Program-made: the position numbers and the translations under genes
The notes under the pieces: generated by a model
What the model was told of the DNA's origin: nothing
Databases searched by the model: none
What the model saw: the letters and a program-made list of their open reading frames with translations, nothing else
DNA from: CAVPDA01 sp963702495
GTDB taxonomy: Bacteria > Pseudomonadota > Gammaproteobacteria > Burkholderiales > Rhodocyclaceae
Assembly: GCA_963702495.1 (NCBI GenBank)
Contig: CAVPDA010000018.1
Coordinates: 310,001-374,000 of the forward strand
DNA: 64,000 nucleotides
Direction: 5' to 3'
In this document: one piece after another, positions 44,850-53,730 of the stretch
Position numbering within the stretch: the stretch's first letter is position 1
Layout of the letters: every line of letters begins with the position of its first letter

Positions 44850-45788
44850 TCAATCGCGGACCGAGGCCATGTTCGTGCCGGGTGCGACCGGTGTGCCGCG
44901 CAGAAACTCCGCCGCACTCAACCGTCTGCCGCCGGCTTTCTGGAGTTCCGTAATGCGGAGGCTGCCCTCGCCACATGCGACAACGATGCCGTCGGCACTC
45001 GTGGCGAGGACGGTACCGGGCGGCTGACCGCCCGCCGACACTGCGGCAGCGCGCCATATTTTCAGTGGGACACCGTCGAGTTGGCAGGTGGCAACGGGAT
45101 AGGGGTCGAAAGCCCGTACCGCGCGTTCGAGTTCGCGCGCAGGCGTTCGCCAGTCGATTCGAGCTTCTGATTTGTCGATTTTGGCAGCATAGGTGGCGCC
45201 GTCCGCCGCCTGTGCTACCGGCGACAATTCCCCGCGCTGCAGCCGCGCCAACGCCTCGACGATGAGATTCGCTCCCAAGGCGGCGAGTCGGTCGTGCAGG
45301 CTCGCAGCCGTTTCGCCGGGGGAGATGGGCAGTTGGCGCGCAAGAAGGACGGGGCCGGTGTCGAGGCCGGCGTCCATCTGCATGATGGTAATGCCCGTTT
45401 CGCGGTCTCCTGCGAGTAGTGCGCGCTGTATCGGCGCCGCACCCCGCCAGCGCGGCAGGAGCGATGCATGGATGTTGAGACAGCCGTGGACCGGTACATC
45501 CAGAACCGCCTGCGGCAGAATAAGGCCGTAGGCGGCGACGACCATGACCTCCGGCGCGGCCTCAAGTATCGGCGACCGGGCGTCGTTAGTCTTCAGCGAT
45601 GTCGGCTGATGCAGCGCCAAGCCGTGTGCCAGGGCAAGCTGCTTGACCGCCCCGGGTTGCAAGCTCATGCCCCGCCCGGCTGGCCGGTCGGGCTGAGTAA
45701 GCACTAACGGTACGACGTGCCCGGCGGCCAGGATAGCCGTCAGAGCTTGGGCGGCAAATTCGGGCGTGCCAGCGAAAACGACGCGCAT
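44850..45788 (-). CDS. fmt: Methionyl-tRNA formyltransferase Fmt
   Basis: This 312-aa enzyme formylates initiator Met-tRNA with 10-formyltetrahydrofolate. The N-terminal catalytic domain shows MRVVFAGTPEFAAQALTAIL and the folate/active-site stretch CLNIHASLLPRWRGAAPIQR. The C-terminal OB-like tRNA-binding domain starts near residue 205 (AAKIDKSEARIDWRTPAREL). The length is normal. It follows def on the same strand after a 73-base gap; the def-fmt pair is conserved. Confidence 0.96.
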   Translation of the reverse strand: MRVVFAGTPEFAAQALTAILAAGHVVPLVLTQPDRPAGRGMSLQPGAVKQLALAHGLALHQPTSLKTNDARSPILEAAPEVMVVAAYGLILPQAVLDVPVHGCLNIHASLLPRWRGAAPIQRALLAGDRETGITIMQMDAGLDTGPVLLARQLPISPGETAASLHDRLAALGANLIVEALARLQRGELSPVAQAADGATYAAKIDKSEARIDWRTPARELERAVRAFDPYPVATCQLDGVPLKIWRAAAVSAGGQPPGTVLATSADGIVVACGEGSLRITELQKAGGRRLSAAEFLRGTPVAPGTNMASVRD

Positions 45789-45861
45789 GGGTCTGGAAAA
45801 GGAAAAGAAGTGAGGATACGCAAACGAGGCGCCACGTACCGGCGCCTGGGCCCATGTGTAT

Positions 45862-46365
45862 TCAGGCTGTTATGCGAGCCTGCTTGGCAAGTTTGGAACG
45901 GATGCGCGCCTGTTTCAGGCGTGACAGGTACTCGACAAACACCTTGCCCTGAAGATGGTCCATCTCATGCTGAACGCACACCGCAAGCAGGCCGTCGGCC
46001 ACGAGGGTAAACGGGTTGCCCTGAGGATCGAGCGCGCGAACCGTGACGCGCTCGCTCCGCGCCACCTTGTCGTAGATGCCGGGCACCGAGAGACAGCCTT
46101 CCTCGCAGACCTGCTCGCCGTCGCGGTCAAGGATCTCAGGGTTGATCAGCGTCACGAGCTGCGACTTGTCCTCGGAGACGTCGATCACGATGACGCGCTT
46201 GTGCACGTCCACCTGCGTTGCAGCAAGCCCGATGCCGGGCGCAGCGTACATGGTCTCCGCCATATCGGCGGCAAGCTTGCGGATGGAGTCATCGACTTTC
46301 TCGACCACCGCCGCCTTCTTATGGAGGCGCGGATCGGGGAAGCGCAGAATTGGTAGCAGTGCCAT
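45862..46365 (-). CDS. def: Peptide deformylase Def
   Basis: This 167-aa metalloenzyme removes N-terminal formyl groups from nascent proteins. All three motifs are present: GIGLAATQVD (G-x-G-x-A-A-x-Q), EEGCLSVPG (metal-binding Cys) and QHEMDHLQGKVFVEYL (H-E-x-x-H). The C-terminal tail is basic. The start at 46365 has a predicted promoter (TTGCAT, 17-base spacer, TATCTA) just upstream. It leads the def-fmt pair and is divergent from the LysM protein. Confidence 0.97.
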   Translation of the reverse strand: MALLPILRFPDPRLHKKAAVVEKVDDSIRKLAADMAETMYAAPGIGLAATQVDVHKRVIVIDVSEDKSQLVTLINPEILDRDGEQVCEEGCLSVPGIYDKVARSERVTVRALDPQGNPFTLVADGLLAVCVQHEMDHLQGKVFVEYLSRLKQARIRSKLAKQARITA

Positions 46366-46380
46366 AAATGCTTGCTGATT

Positions 46381-46409
46381 TAGATAATTACGTTCACAAT
46401 CTCATGCAA
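46381..46409 (-). promoter_or_regulatory. Predicted def-fmt promoter
   Basis: On the minus strand TTGCAT (46409-46404), a 17-base spacer and TATCTA (46386-46381) resemble a sigma-70 promoter. The start would be near 46374, 9 bases before the def ATG region. Confidence 0.5.
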
Positions 46410-46529
46410 AACTGTTATTCAGGGAGGCGGCGTGCATCGTTTTGACCAACAGGACGGCACGCGATTCCATGCGGCAAGTTCCGCCGCACCGCCAAGTTGC
46501 GCCCTGAGCTGACGCCGAGCGAGGCCACC

Positions 46530-47564
46530 ATGTTCGTCCGCATTATATTCTCCCTGATTCTCAGTTTCTCAAGCGCCTGTGCCATCGCTCAGGCAACGAA
46601 ACCCCTCACCCTCGCCGACGATGCGCCCGACCGTCATGTCGTTGTCAGAGGCGACACGTTGTGGGACATCTCCGGGAAATTCCTCAAGGAGCCATGGCGC
46701 TGGCCTGAAATCTGGCGCCTGAATCGCGACCAGATTCGCAATCCGCACCTCATCTATCCCGGCCAGGTGGTGGTTCTGGATCGCAGCGGCGGGACACCGC
46801 GCCTAAGCCTCAGGCAATCGGGCAAGCTCGAGCCGCAGATCTATTCCGAGTCGAGCGCGATAGCGATCCCGAGCATCCCGCACAAGGCGATCGATCCATA
46901 CCTTTCCGAGCCGCTGGTGATGGAGGCGGAAGGTCTCGCCAACGCACCCAAGATCATCGCCACCCAGGAGGATCGCGTGATGGTCGGCCCAGGCAACACG
47001 GCCTACGTCACCGGAATCAAGGAACGTGCGCTGCAGTGGCAGGTCTTCCGCCCGCTCAAACCGATCGTCGACCCCGAGAACGATCAGATCCTCGGCTACG
47101 AAGCGTTCTTCCTCGGCAATGCGCGGGTAGTGCGCGAGGGCGAGCCAGCTACCGTGGAGATCGTCAGCGCCAAACAGGAAATCGCAACGGGCGACCGATT
47201 GATACCGGTGAGCAAACCCGAAGTCATCACCTACGTGCCTCATGCGCCGGAACGCTTTGTCGAAGGACGCCTCGTCGGCATCTACTCCGGCGTGAATGTG
47301 GGCGAGACAGGGCGCGGCTACATCGTGACCATCAACCGCGGCAAGCGTGACAATATCGAAGTCGGCCATGTACTGGCCATCTACCGCCATGGCCGGGAGG
47401 TGACCTATGGACAGCCCGATCAGCGGGAGAAGGAGTATTACAAGCTACCGGAGGAGCGCTACGGACTCGTGTTCGTGTTCCGCGTCTTCGATCGCATGTC
47501 CTACGCCCTGGTGGTCAACGCGGAGCGGTCCGTGGTGCCGAACGACATCGTCCGCACGCCATAG
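46530..47564 (+). CDS. LysM-domain exported protein
   Basis: This 344-aa protein has a signal peptide (FVRIIFSLILSFSSACAIAQ, residues 2-21) and one LysM peptidoglycan-binding domain at ~38-88 (HVVVRGDTLWDISGKFLKEP and NPHLIYPGQVVVLD). A long C-terminal region follows, with VGPGNTAYVTGIKERALQWQ and GRGYIVTINRGKRDNIEVGH. This is the LysM protein commonly divergent from def in betaproteobacteria and upstream of dprA. A role in cell-wall organisation is likely but not shown. I chose the ATG at 46530. The dprA GTG starts 5 bases after its stop. Confidence 0.88.
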   Translation: MFVRIIFSLILSFSSACAIAQATKPLTLADDAPDRHVVVRGDTLWDISGKFLKEPWRWPEIWRLNRDQIRNPHLIYPGQVVVLDRSGGTPRLSLRQSGKLEPQIYSESSAIAIPSIPHKAIDPYLSEPLVMEAEGLANAPKIIATQEDRVMVGPGNTAYVTGIKERALQWQVFRPLKPIVDPENDQILGYEAFFLGNARVVREGEPATVEIVSAKQEIATGDRLIPVSKPEVITYVPHAPERFVEGRLVGIYSGVNVGETGRGYIVTINRGKRDNIEVGHVLAIYRHGREVTYGQPDQREKEYYKLPEERYGLVFVFRVFDRMSYALVVNAERSVVPNDIVRTP

Positions 47565-47569
47565 GAAAC

Positions 47570-48643
47570 GTGTCCGACGACGCGCGCGCCGCATGGCTCA
47601 AGCTGACACTGATCACGGGAGTCGGGGGAGAAACCCAGCGGGCGTTGCTGCAGGCATTCGGCCTCCCGGGCCGCATCTTCAGTGCCTCGCGCGCAGAACT
47701 GGAACGGGTCGTCCCGACCGCCATCGCCGAGCGCCTTGCAAACGAGGATGTAGGGGAGGCGGTGAACGCCGCCCTCGCCTGGGCTAACGAACCGGGAAAT
47801 GCGCTCATCAGCCTCGCCGATGGCAACTATCCGCGCGAACTGCTTCAGACTCCGGATCCGCCGACCCTGCTGTACGCGAAGGGTCGCGTCGAACTGCTGA
47901 ATCGCCCTGCGCTGGCGGTTGTCGGCAGCCGTAATGCCACGCCCCAGGGGATGGTCAATGCGGAGGCGTTCGCCGCTTCCGTCTCACGCGCCGGACTTAC
48001 CGTGGTCAGCGGCCTGGCCTTGGGCATCGATACCGCCGCCCATCGCGGAGGACTTACAGGCCACGGTTCGACGGTGGCGGTAATCGGCACCGGCGCCGAT
48101 CGCGTCTATCCGGCGCGCAACCGCGATCTCGCACAACGCATCGCGGTGGATGGCCTCATCGTCAGCGAGTTTCCTCTCGGCACGCCGGCGCTGGCCGGCA
48201 ATTTTCCGCGCCGCAATCGGGTTATTTCGGGGCTCGCGCGCGGCGTTCTCGTAGTCGAAGCGGCGGAGCGAAGCGGATCGCTCATCACCGCCCGACTCGC
48301 CGCAGAGCAGGGACGCGACGTTTTCGCGATTCCGGGGTCGATCCACTCCCCCCTGTCCAAGGGGTGTCATCGTCTCATCAAGGACGGGGCGAAACTGGCG
48401 GACGATGCCCGCGACATCCTGGACGAACTGGGCGTGGCTGCGATGCCTGCCCCCCGACGGGAACAGCCGCGACCGGAGGACGATCGCCTGCTTGATCTCA
48501 TGGGGTTCGATCCCTGCGACATGGATGTGCTCGCCGCGCGCAGCGGGCTCGCCGTCGATCGATTGTCGGCGATGCTCCTGCAACTGGAACTGGACGGGCG
48601 CATCGCCGCCCTGCCCGGCGGTCGATTCCAGCGCCTGAACTGA
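47570..48643 (+). CDS. dprA: DNA-processing protein DprA
   Basis: This 357-aa recombination mediator loads RecA on incoming single-stranded DNA during natural transformation. The Rossmann-like core has ALAVVGSRNATPQGM, TVVSGLALGIDTAAHRGGL, VAVIGTGADRVYPARN, LIVSEFPLGTPALAGNFPRR and VEAAERSGSLITARLAAEQG, then AIPGSIHSPLSKGCHRLIKD. The C-terminal ~65 residues form the winged-helix extension. It starts at a GTG. smg (DUF494), often the next gene in betaproteobacteria, is absent. Confidence 0.96.
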   Translation: MSDDARAAWLKLTLITGVGGETQRALLQAFGLPGRIFSASRAELERVVPTAIAERLANEDVGEAVNAALAWANEPGNALISLADGNYPRELLQTPDPPTLLYAKGRVELLNRPALAVVGSRNATPQGMVNAEAFAASVSRAGLTVVSGLALGIDTAAHRGGLTGHGSTVAVIGTGADRVYPARNRDLAQRIAVDGLIVSEFPLGTPALAGNFPRRNRVISGLARGVLVVEAAERSGSLITARLAAEQGRDVFAIPGSIHSPLSKGCHRLIKDGAKLADDARDILDELGVAAMPAPRREQPRPEDDRLLDLMGFDPCDMDVLAARSGLAVDRLSAMLLQLELDGRIAALPGGRFQRLN

Positions 48644-48815
48644 ACGTCAAGCGCGGCACCTGCCAGCTTCGTGGCAAGCCGAGATCCGGCAGATTGCTGC
48701 GCCATGCATTAGTAAAGCTGTCGACCCCGGCGTCTCCGGCAGTTCCCCAGCCTCGATGGGCGGGCAACGCACGGGTGGGTAGACAGCTGCTGCATGGTCG
48801 CCTTCAAGCTTTTCC

Positions 48816-48845
48816 TTGCCAGCCGCGGCAGTTGTTTCATATTAT
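48816..48845 (+). promoter_or_regulatory. Predicted topB promoter
   Basis: TTGCCA (48816-48821), an 18-base spacer and TATTAT (48840-48845) form a plausible sigma-70 promoter ~55 bases upstream of the topoisomerase ATG. The rest of the 256-base dprA-topB gap shows no gene. Confidence 0.5.
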
Positions 48846-48899
48846 CCAGCGCTTCCTATTGCAACCGCAGGCCCTAACCGACCTGTCCAACGCCCCGGC

Positions 48900-51467
48900 A
48901 TGAGCAAAGAGCTGATCATCGCGGAGAAACCCTCAGTCGCGCAGGACATCGCTCGAGCTCTGGGCGGCTTCACCAAACACGACGAGTACTTCGAGAGCGA
49001 CGAGTTCGTGCTGTCGTCTGCGATCGGCCATCTCCTGGAATTGGCGGTGCCGGACGAGTATGAGGTGAAGCGCGGCAAGTGGTCGTTCGCCCACCTCCCC
49101 GTGATTCCCCCTCATTTCACGCTGGCGCCCATCGAAAAGACGGAATCACGCTTGCGCCTCCTCATCAGGCTGATCAAGCGCAAGGACGTGACCGGCCTGA
49201 TCAATGCCTGCGACGCCGGGCGCGAAGGCGAGCTGATCTTCAATTACATCGTGCAGCACACCAAAGCCAACAAGCCGATCAAGCGACTATGGCTGCAATC
49301 CATGACGCCGCAGGCGATTCGCGAGGGCTTCGCCAGCCTGCGTGATGGCAAGGAACTCAACGGCCTGGCAGACGCTGCGGTGTGCCGCTCGGAATCGGAT
49401 TGGCTGGTGGGCATCAACGGCACCCGCGCCATGACGGCGTTCAACTCGAAAAGCGGCGGCTTCCACCTCACCACGGTAGGTCGGGTGCAGACGCCCACCC
49501 TGGCCATCGTCGTCGTACGCGAGGAGAAGATCCGCAAGTTCGTGCCGCGCGACTATTGGGAAGTGGAAGGGACGTTCGGCGCAGCGGCAGGCGAATACAA
49601 GGGCCGCTGGATCGACGAAGCGTTCAGAAAGGACGACGGCAACGAGCACGCCCGGGCCGAACGCCTTTGGGACCAGACACGGGCCGAGGCGATCAGCGCC
49701 AAATGCCTCGGTAAGCCGGGTACGGCGGAGGAGGAGGCCAAGCCTTCGAGCCAGCTTTCGCCGCTCCTGTTCGACCTGACCAGCCTGCAGCGCGAAGCCA
49801 ACGGCCGTTTCGGCTTCTCCGCCCGCACGACGCTGCAGATTGCGCAGGCGTTGTACGAGAGGCACAAGGTGCTGACCTATCCGCGCACCGATTCGCGCGC
49901 CTTGCCCGAGGACTATCTCGGGACCGTCACATCGACTCTCGGTATGTTCGCCGACGAGGCTGTACTGAAAGGAGCGGACCACGTCCTGCTGCATCGCTAC
50001 GCGCCCTTCGCCGCGGAGATCCTGAAACAAGAATGGGTCAAGCCGAACAAGCGAATTTTCAACAACGCCAAGATCTCCGACCACTTCGCCATCATTCCGA
50101 CCGGCCTTCCGCCCAAGCACCTGACCGAAGCCGAGCAGAAGATCTACGACATGGTGACCAAGCGATTCATGGCGGTCTTCTATCCCGCCGCCGAATACCT
50201 GGTCACCACGCGCATCACCCGCGTCGAGGGCGAAGCCTTCAAGACCGAGGGACGCGTGCTGGTCAATGCCGGCTGGCTCGTCATCTACGGTCGCGAAGCG
50301 CAGGAAGGCGAGGATGCGCCGCAACTGCCGCCGGTGAAGCCGAAGGAAAAAGTGAAGTCCGTGGACGTGGTCGTCCTCGCCAACCAGACCAAGCCACCGG
50401 CACGCTTCAACGAAGCCACGCTGCTATCCGCCATGGAAGGTGCAGGCAAACTGCTGGAGGACGAGGAACTGCGGGAAGCGATGCGCAGCAAGGGACTCGG
50501 CACGCCGGCAACCCGCGCCCAGATCATCGAGAATCTGATCGCCGAAACGTACCTCCACCGCGAGGGGCGTGAACTGATTCCTACGGCCAAGGCGTTCCAG
50601 CTGCTCATCGCCCTGCGCGGTCTGAAGATCGAGGAACTGACCTCGCCCGAGCTCACCGGCGAGTGGGAGTACAAGCTGGCCCAGATGGAGCGCGGCAGGC
50701 TGTCGCGTGATGCCTTCATGCGAGAGATCGGCGATATGGCGCGCCATATCGTGCATCAGGCCAAGACCTACGAGAGCGATACCGTGCCGGGCGATTTTGC
50801 GACGCTGAAGACGCCGTGTCCGAAATGCCGGGGCGTGATCAAGGAGAACTACAAGAAGTTCCAGTGCCAGAGCTGCGACTTTGCCCTGTGGAAGATCGTC
50901 GCCGGCCGCCAGTTCGAGACTGAGGAAATCGAGACCCTGCTCGGCGAGCGCCGCGTGGGCCCTCTGCAGGGCTTCCGCAACAAGATGGGACGGCCGTTCG
51001 CCGCCATCATCCGGCTCAACGACCAGCACGAGCCGGAATTCGATTTCGGCCAGACCAGGGATGAGGCGGCGAGTGCCGAACCGGTCGATTTCGGCGAACA
51101 GGAAGCGTTGGGCGACTGTCCGAAGTGCGGCTCCCGCGTGTTCGAGCACGGAATGGCCTACGTCTGTGAAAAATCGGTGGGGCCGGAGCGTCGCTGCGAC
51201 TTCCGCTCCGGAAAGATCATCCTGCAGCAAGAGGTCTCGCGGGAGCAGATGCAGAAACTGCTGGCCACAGGCAAGACCGATCTGCTCAAGGGCTTCGTTT
51301 CGGCGCGCACGAAGCGCAAATTCTCCGCTTTTCTCGTGCGCGGGGCCGACGGGAAAGTGGGTTTCGAATTCGAAGCGCGCGCGCCCAAGGCAGCAAAGGG
51401 CGAGGCCAGAAATACCGGCGCCGGCAGTCCCAAGCGCGCAGCGGCGAAGAAAGCCAAAACGGCCTGA
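48900..51467 (+). CDS. topB: DNA topoisomerase III
   Basis: This 855-aa type IA topoisomerase has a toprim domain at 1-~145 (ELIIAEKPSVAQDIARALGG and NACDAGREGELIF). The catalytic tyrosine lies in VLTYPRTDSRALPEDYLG near residue 325. Domain blocks include VGRVQTPTLAIVVVREEKI and GLGTPATRAQIIENLI. Two C-terminal zinc-binding regions follow: CPKCRGVIKENYKKFQCQSC, and CPKCGSRVFEHGMAYVCEKS. The tail is lysine/alanine-rich. This longer betaproteobacterial TopB type resolves replication and recombination intermediates. I chose the ATG at 48900. Confidence 0.93.
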   Translation: MSKELIIAEKPSVAQDIARALGGFTKHDEYFESDEFVLSSAIGHLLELAVPDEYEVKRGKWSFAHLPVIPPHFTLAPIEKTESRLRLLIRLIKRKDVTGLINACDAGREGELIFNYIVQHTKANKPIKRLWLQSMTPQAIREGFASLRDGKELNGLADAAVCRSESDWLVGINGTRAMTAFNSKSGGFHLTTVGRVQTPTLAIVVVREEKIRKFVPRDYWEVEGTFGAAAGEYKGRWIDEAFRKDDGNEHARAERLWDQTRAEAISAKCLGKPGTAEEEAKPSSQLSPLLFDLTSLQREANGRFGFSARTTLQIAQALYERHKVLTYPRTDSRALPEDYLGTVTSTLGMFADEAVLKGADHVLLHRYAPFAAEILKQEWVKPNKRIFNNAKISDHFAIIPTGLPPKHLTEAEQKIYDMVTKRFMAVFYPAAEYLVTTRITRVEGEAFKTEGRVLVNAGWLVIYGREAQEGEDAPQLPPVKPKEKVKSVDVVVLANQTKPPARFNEATLLSAMEGAGKLLEDEELREAMRSKGLGTPATRAQIIENLIAETYLHREGRELIPTAKAFQLLIALRGLKIEELTSPELTGEWEYKLAQMERGRLSRDAFMREIGDMARHIVHQAKTYESDTVPGDFATLKTPCPKCRGVIKENYKKFQCQSCDFALWKIVAGRQFETEEIETLLGERRVGPLQGFRNKMGRPFAAIIRLNDQHEPEFDFGQTRDEAASAEPVDFGEQEALGDCPKCGSRVFEHGMAYVCEKSVGPERRCDFRSGKIILQQEVSREQMQKLLATGKTDLLKGFVSARTKRKFSAFLVRGADGKVGFEFEARAPKAAKGEARNTGAGSPKRAAAKKAKTA

Positions 51468-51775
51468 CGCTCCTCACGCGCCCGGGTGCGACCGTCTGTC
51501 CAGCGCCGGGGCCGGCATTCCCATGGCTCCCTGTCGCTCGCGCCTGACATGCCAAGCTGCTGAATCGTTGCGGTTTCCTGCACCGGCCTAGTGATTTCGT
51601 CGGTGTTTGGCGACGCAATTCCCTCCCGGATACATCTAATCCCTCCTCACGCGCCGCCTCGTTTGTCACAATCCTCTGATTTATTGATATTTTCGACTTG
51701 TTGGCACGCATGCTGCGCAGGTGTCGGCTGCCGCTCCGGCGGCATTCATTTCATGCCGAACAGGAGGAGAACAGC
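51468..51775. other. Intergenic region with a promoter for the EF-hand gene
   Basis: No gene is seen in these 308 bases. TTGTCA (51663-51668), a 17-base spacer and GATATT (51686-51691) predict transcription from about 51698, giving a ~78-base leader. That leader contains a small GCCGC/GCGGC hairpin near 51730 and an AGGAGG-type ribosome-binding site near 51762. Confidence 0.5.
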
Positions 51776-52045
51776 ATGAGCTTCGACAAACCGATGGCCT
51801 TATCCGTCGCAGTGCTCGCCTTGGTCACCGCTCACGCGCTGGCACAGAAGAATCAGGAATCCGCATCGCCGGCGAAACAGGAGATCGTCGCCCAGTTCGA
51901 TTCACTGGATGCCGACCACAACGGCGCACTCAGCGAGAGCGAGGCGTCGAAAATGCCGCGTATGCAGGAGACCTTTGAGCGCGCCGACGCCAACAAGGAC
52001 GGCAAACTCGATATTGCCGAGTTCGAATCCGTCCTGCGCCGCTGA
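51776..52045 (+). CDS. Small exported EF-hand calcium-binding protein
   Basis: This 89-aa protein has a signal peptide (residues 1-~24, ending HALAQ) followed by two EF-hand loops, DADHNGALSESE and DANKDGKLDIAE, each with the D-x-D/N-x-D/N-G pattern. The mature protein is ~65 residues, acidic and probably periplasmic; calcium buffering or sensing is inferred. The ATG at 51776 has a good ribosome-binding site. It is convergent with the rubredoxin-reductase gene, 9 bases away. Confidence 0.88.
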   Translation: MSFDKPMALSVAVLALVTAHALAQKNQESASPAKQEIVAQFDSLDADHNGALSESEASKMPRMQETFERADANKDGKLDIAEFESVLRR

Positions 52046-52054
52046 TCCGGGCCC

Positions 52055-53225
52055 TCACAGCGCCGGTGCCGGCTCGGTCGCCAGCACCGGCGGCATGAGG
52101 GCAGCGAGTTTCTGTCGCTCTGCGGTGGCGGAGCCGATCAGCGCAAAACCCACCTCCCGACCGTCTTCTGATCCGACAAACACGCTGCGCACCCCTTCCG
52201 CCGAAACTGCCTCACGCCAACTGCCGGCAATCTCTGCGGGAGGTGGGCATACCACGGCCGGACAGGCGGGAGTCTTCACCACGACGGGCATGGCGGGGTA
52301 GGCGAGCGGTTGCGGCGCGCCAGCCAGCGTCGCAGCCCAACGCTCTCGCCGCTTGCATGATGGGGAGGACGTAGGGCAGAACCAAGCCCCCCACTTCCGC
52401 ACAATCACCCAAGGCATAGACCGCGGGATCGCTGGTCGCGAGGTAGCGATCCACCACGATGCCGCGGTTCACCGTTATCCCGCCATCGCGTGCCAGCGCG
52501 GCCTGGGGCCGCAAACCGACCGCGGACAACACCAGGTCGGTTTCGAAGGCCTGGCCTTGCGCAGTCGCCAGCAAGTAGCCGCTGTCTTGGCGGTCAACGC
52601 GGGAAATCGACGTTCCGAGCTGCCAACGGATGCCAACTGCCGCCAACCGGTCGCGCAGGCACCGTGCCGCCTCCGGCGGCAGCAGGCGTCCCAGCGGCAG
52701 GGGTGCGATGTCGAACAGCGCGACCTCGTACCCAGCGCTGACCAAGTCGTTGGCAAACTCGCAGCCGATGAGTCCAGCACCGAGCACCGCCACCCGCCGC
52801 TTGCCGGCCAGACGGTCGCGGAACACCGTGTAGTCCGCCAGGTTATTCACGGCGAGAACGTCGCCCGCACCATTGCCCCCGAGCGGCAGGCGGATCGGCT
52901 CCGCCCCCACTGCCAGTATGAGCTTGTCGTAGGCGACCGTGCCGGAGCTGGTTTCGAGGCGGCGCTTTGCCCTGTCGATGGCAGTGGCGCGGGTATGGCG
53001 GAGAATCTCCGCGCCGAGTTGGAGCGCCATCTGGTCTGCCGTCTGGTTCATCAGGGCCGCGGGAGACTTGCCGCCGGCCAGGGCGTTGGACAGCATCGGC
53101 TTGGAGTAGAAGCCGCCGTCGTCGCCGCTTACCACGGTGAGAGGCGTGCGCCTGTCGAGCTTGCGGAACTCGCGGGCAAGGGTGTAGCCGGCGAGTCCGC
53201 TGCCCAGAATCACGATCGGGTTCAT
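52055..53225 (-). pseudogene. Rubredoxin-NAD(P)H reductase-like flavoprotein, frameshifted
   Basis: This FAD/NAD enzyme of the rubredoxin-reductase type shows the FAD fold PIVILGSGLAGYTLAREFRK, the NAD fold RRVAVLGAGLIGCEFANDLV, and the FAD signature AVYALGDCAEVGG. The frame is lost at a run of three Cs (plus strand 52336-52338) after PIMQAARAL; the true C-terminus continues in another frame with AATLAGAPQPLAYPAMPVVV and CPAVVCPPPAEIAGSW to 52055. Removing one base restores a ~389-aa protein. As written the C-terminal interface domain is replaced. It is the last gene of the rubrerythrin-rubredoxin-ZIP-Dps operon, 14 bases after dps. Confidence 0.85.
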
Positions 53226-53239
53226 CGGTCACAGTCTCC

Positions 53240-53710
53240 TCACTCTTCCAGCAGGCTGCGCAGCATCCACGCGTTCTTCTCGTGGATCTGCATGCGCTGG
53301 GTGAGCAGGTCGGCGGTGGGCTCATCATGCACTTCGCCGACAAGCGGCAATATGCTGCGCGCGGTGCGCACCACCGCCTCCTGACCGTGCACCAATTGGC
53401 GGATCATTTCCTGGGCATTGGGCGCGCCTTGGGCTTCCTCGATCGAGGTGAGCGTGCCGAATTCCCGGTAGCTTCCCGGGGCGGCAAAGCCGAGCGCGCG
53501 GATGCGCTCCGCCACGAGGTCCACCGCCAGCGCCAGTTCGTTGTATTGCTGCTCGAACATGAGGTGCAGGGTGTTGAACATCGGTCCCGTGACGTTCCAG
53601 TGGAAATTGTGGGTCTTCAGATAGAGGGTGTAGGTGTCCGCGAGCAGCCGCGACAGGCCCTCCGCGATCCGAGCGCGATGCGCATTGTCGATTCCGATAT
53701 TCACTTCCAT
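53240..53710 (-). CDS. dps: Dps-family ferritin-like DNA-protection protein
   Basis: This 156-aa dodecameric mini-ferritin has the inter-subunit ferroxidase ligands visible in LKTHNFHWNVTGPMFNTLHL (His and Asp/Glu partners) and LAVDLVAERIRALG. It oxidises Fe(II) with hydrogen peroxide and stores it, blocking Fenton chemistry. The C-terminus is short, without a lysine-rich DNA-binding tail. It lies 20 bases after the ZIP transporter in the OxyR-linked operon. Confidence 0.93.
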   Translation of the reverse strand: MEVNIGIDNAHRARIAEGLSRLLADTYTLYLKTHNFHWNVTGPMFNTLHLMFEQQYNELALAVDLVAERIRALGFAAPGSYREFGTLTSIEEAQGAPNAQEMIRQLVHGQEAVVRTARSILPLVGEVHDEPTADLLTQRMQIHEKNAWMLRSLLEE

Positions 53711-53730
53711 GGTGGTCCTTTCTGTGAGCG

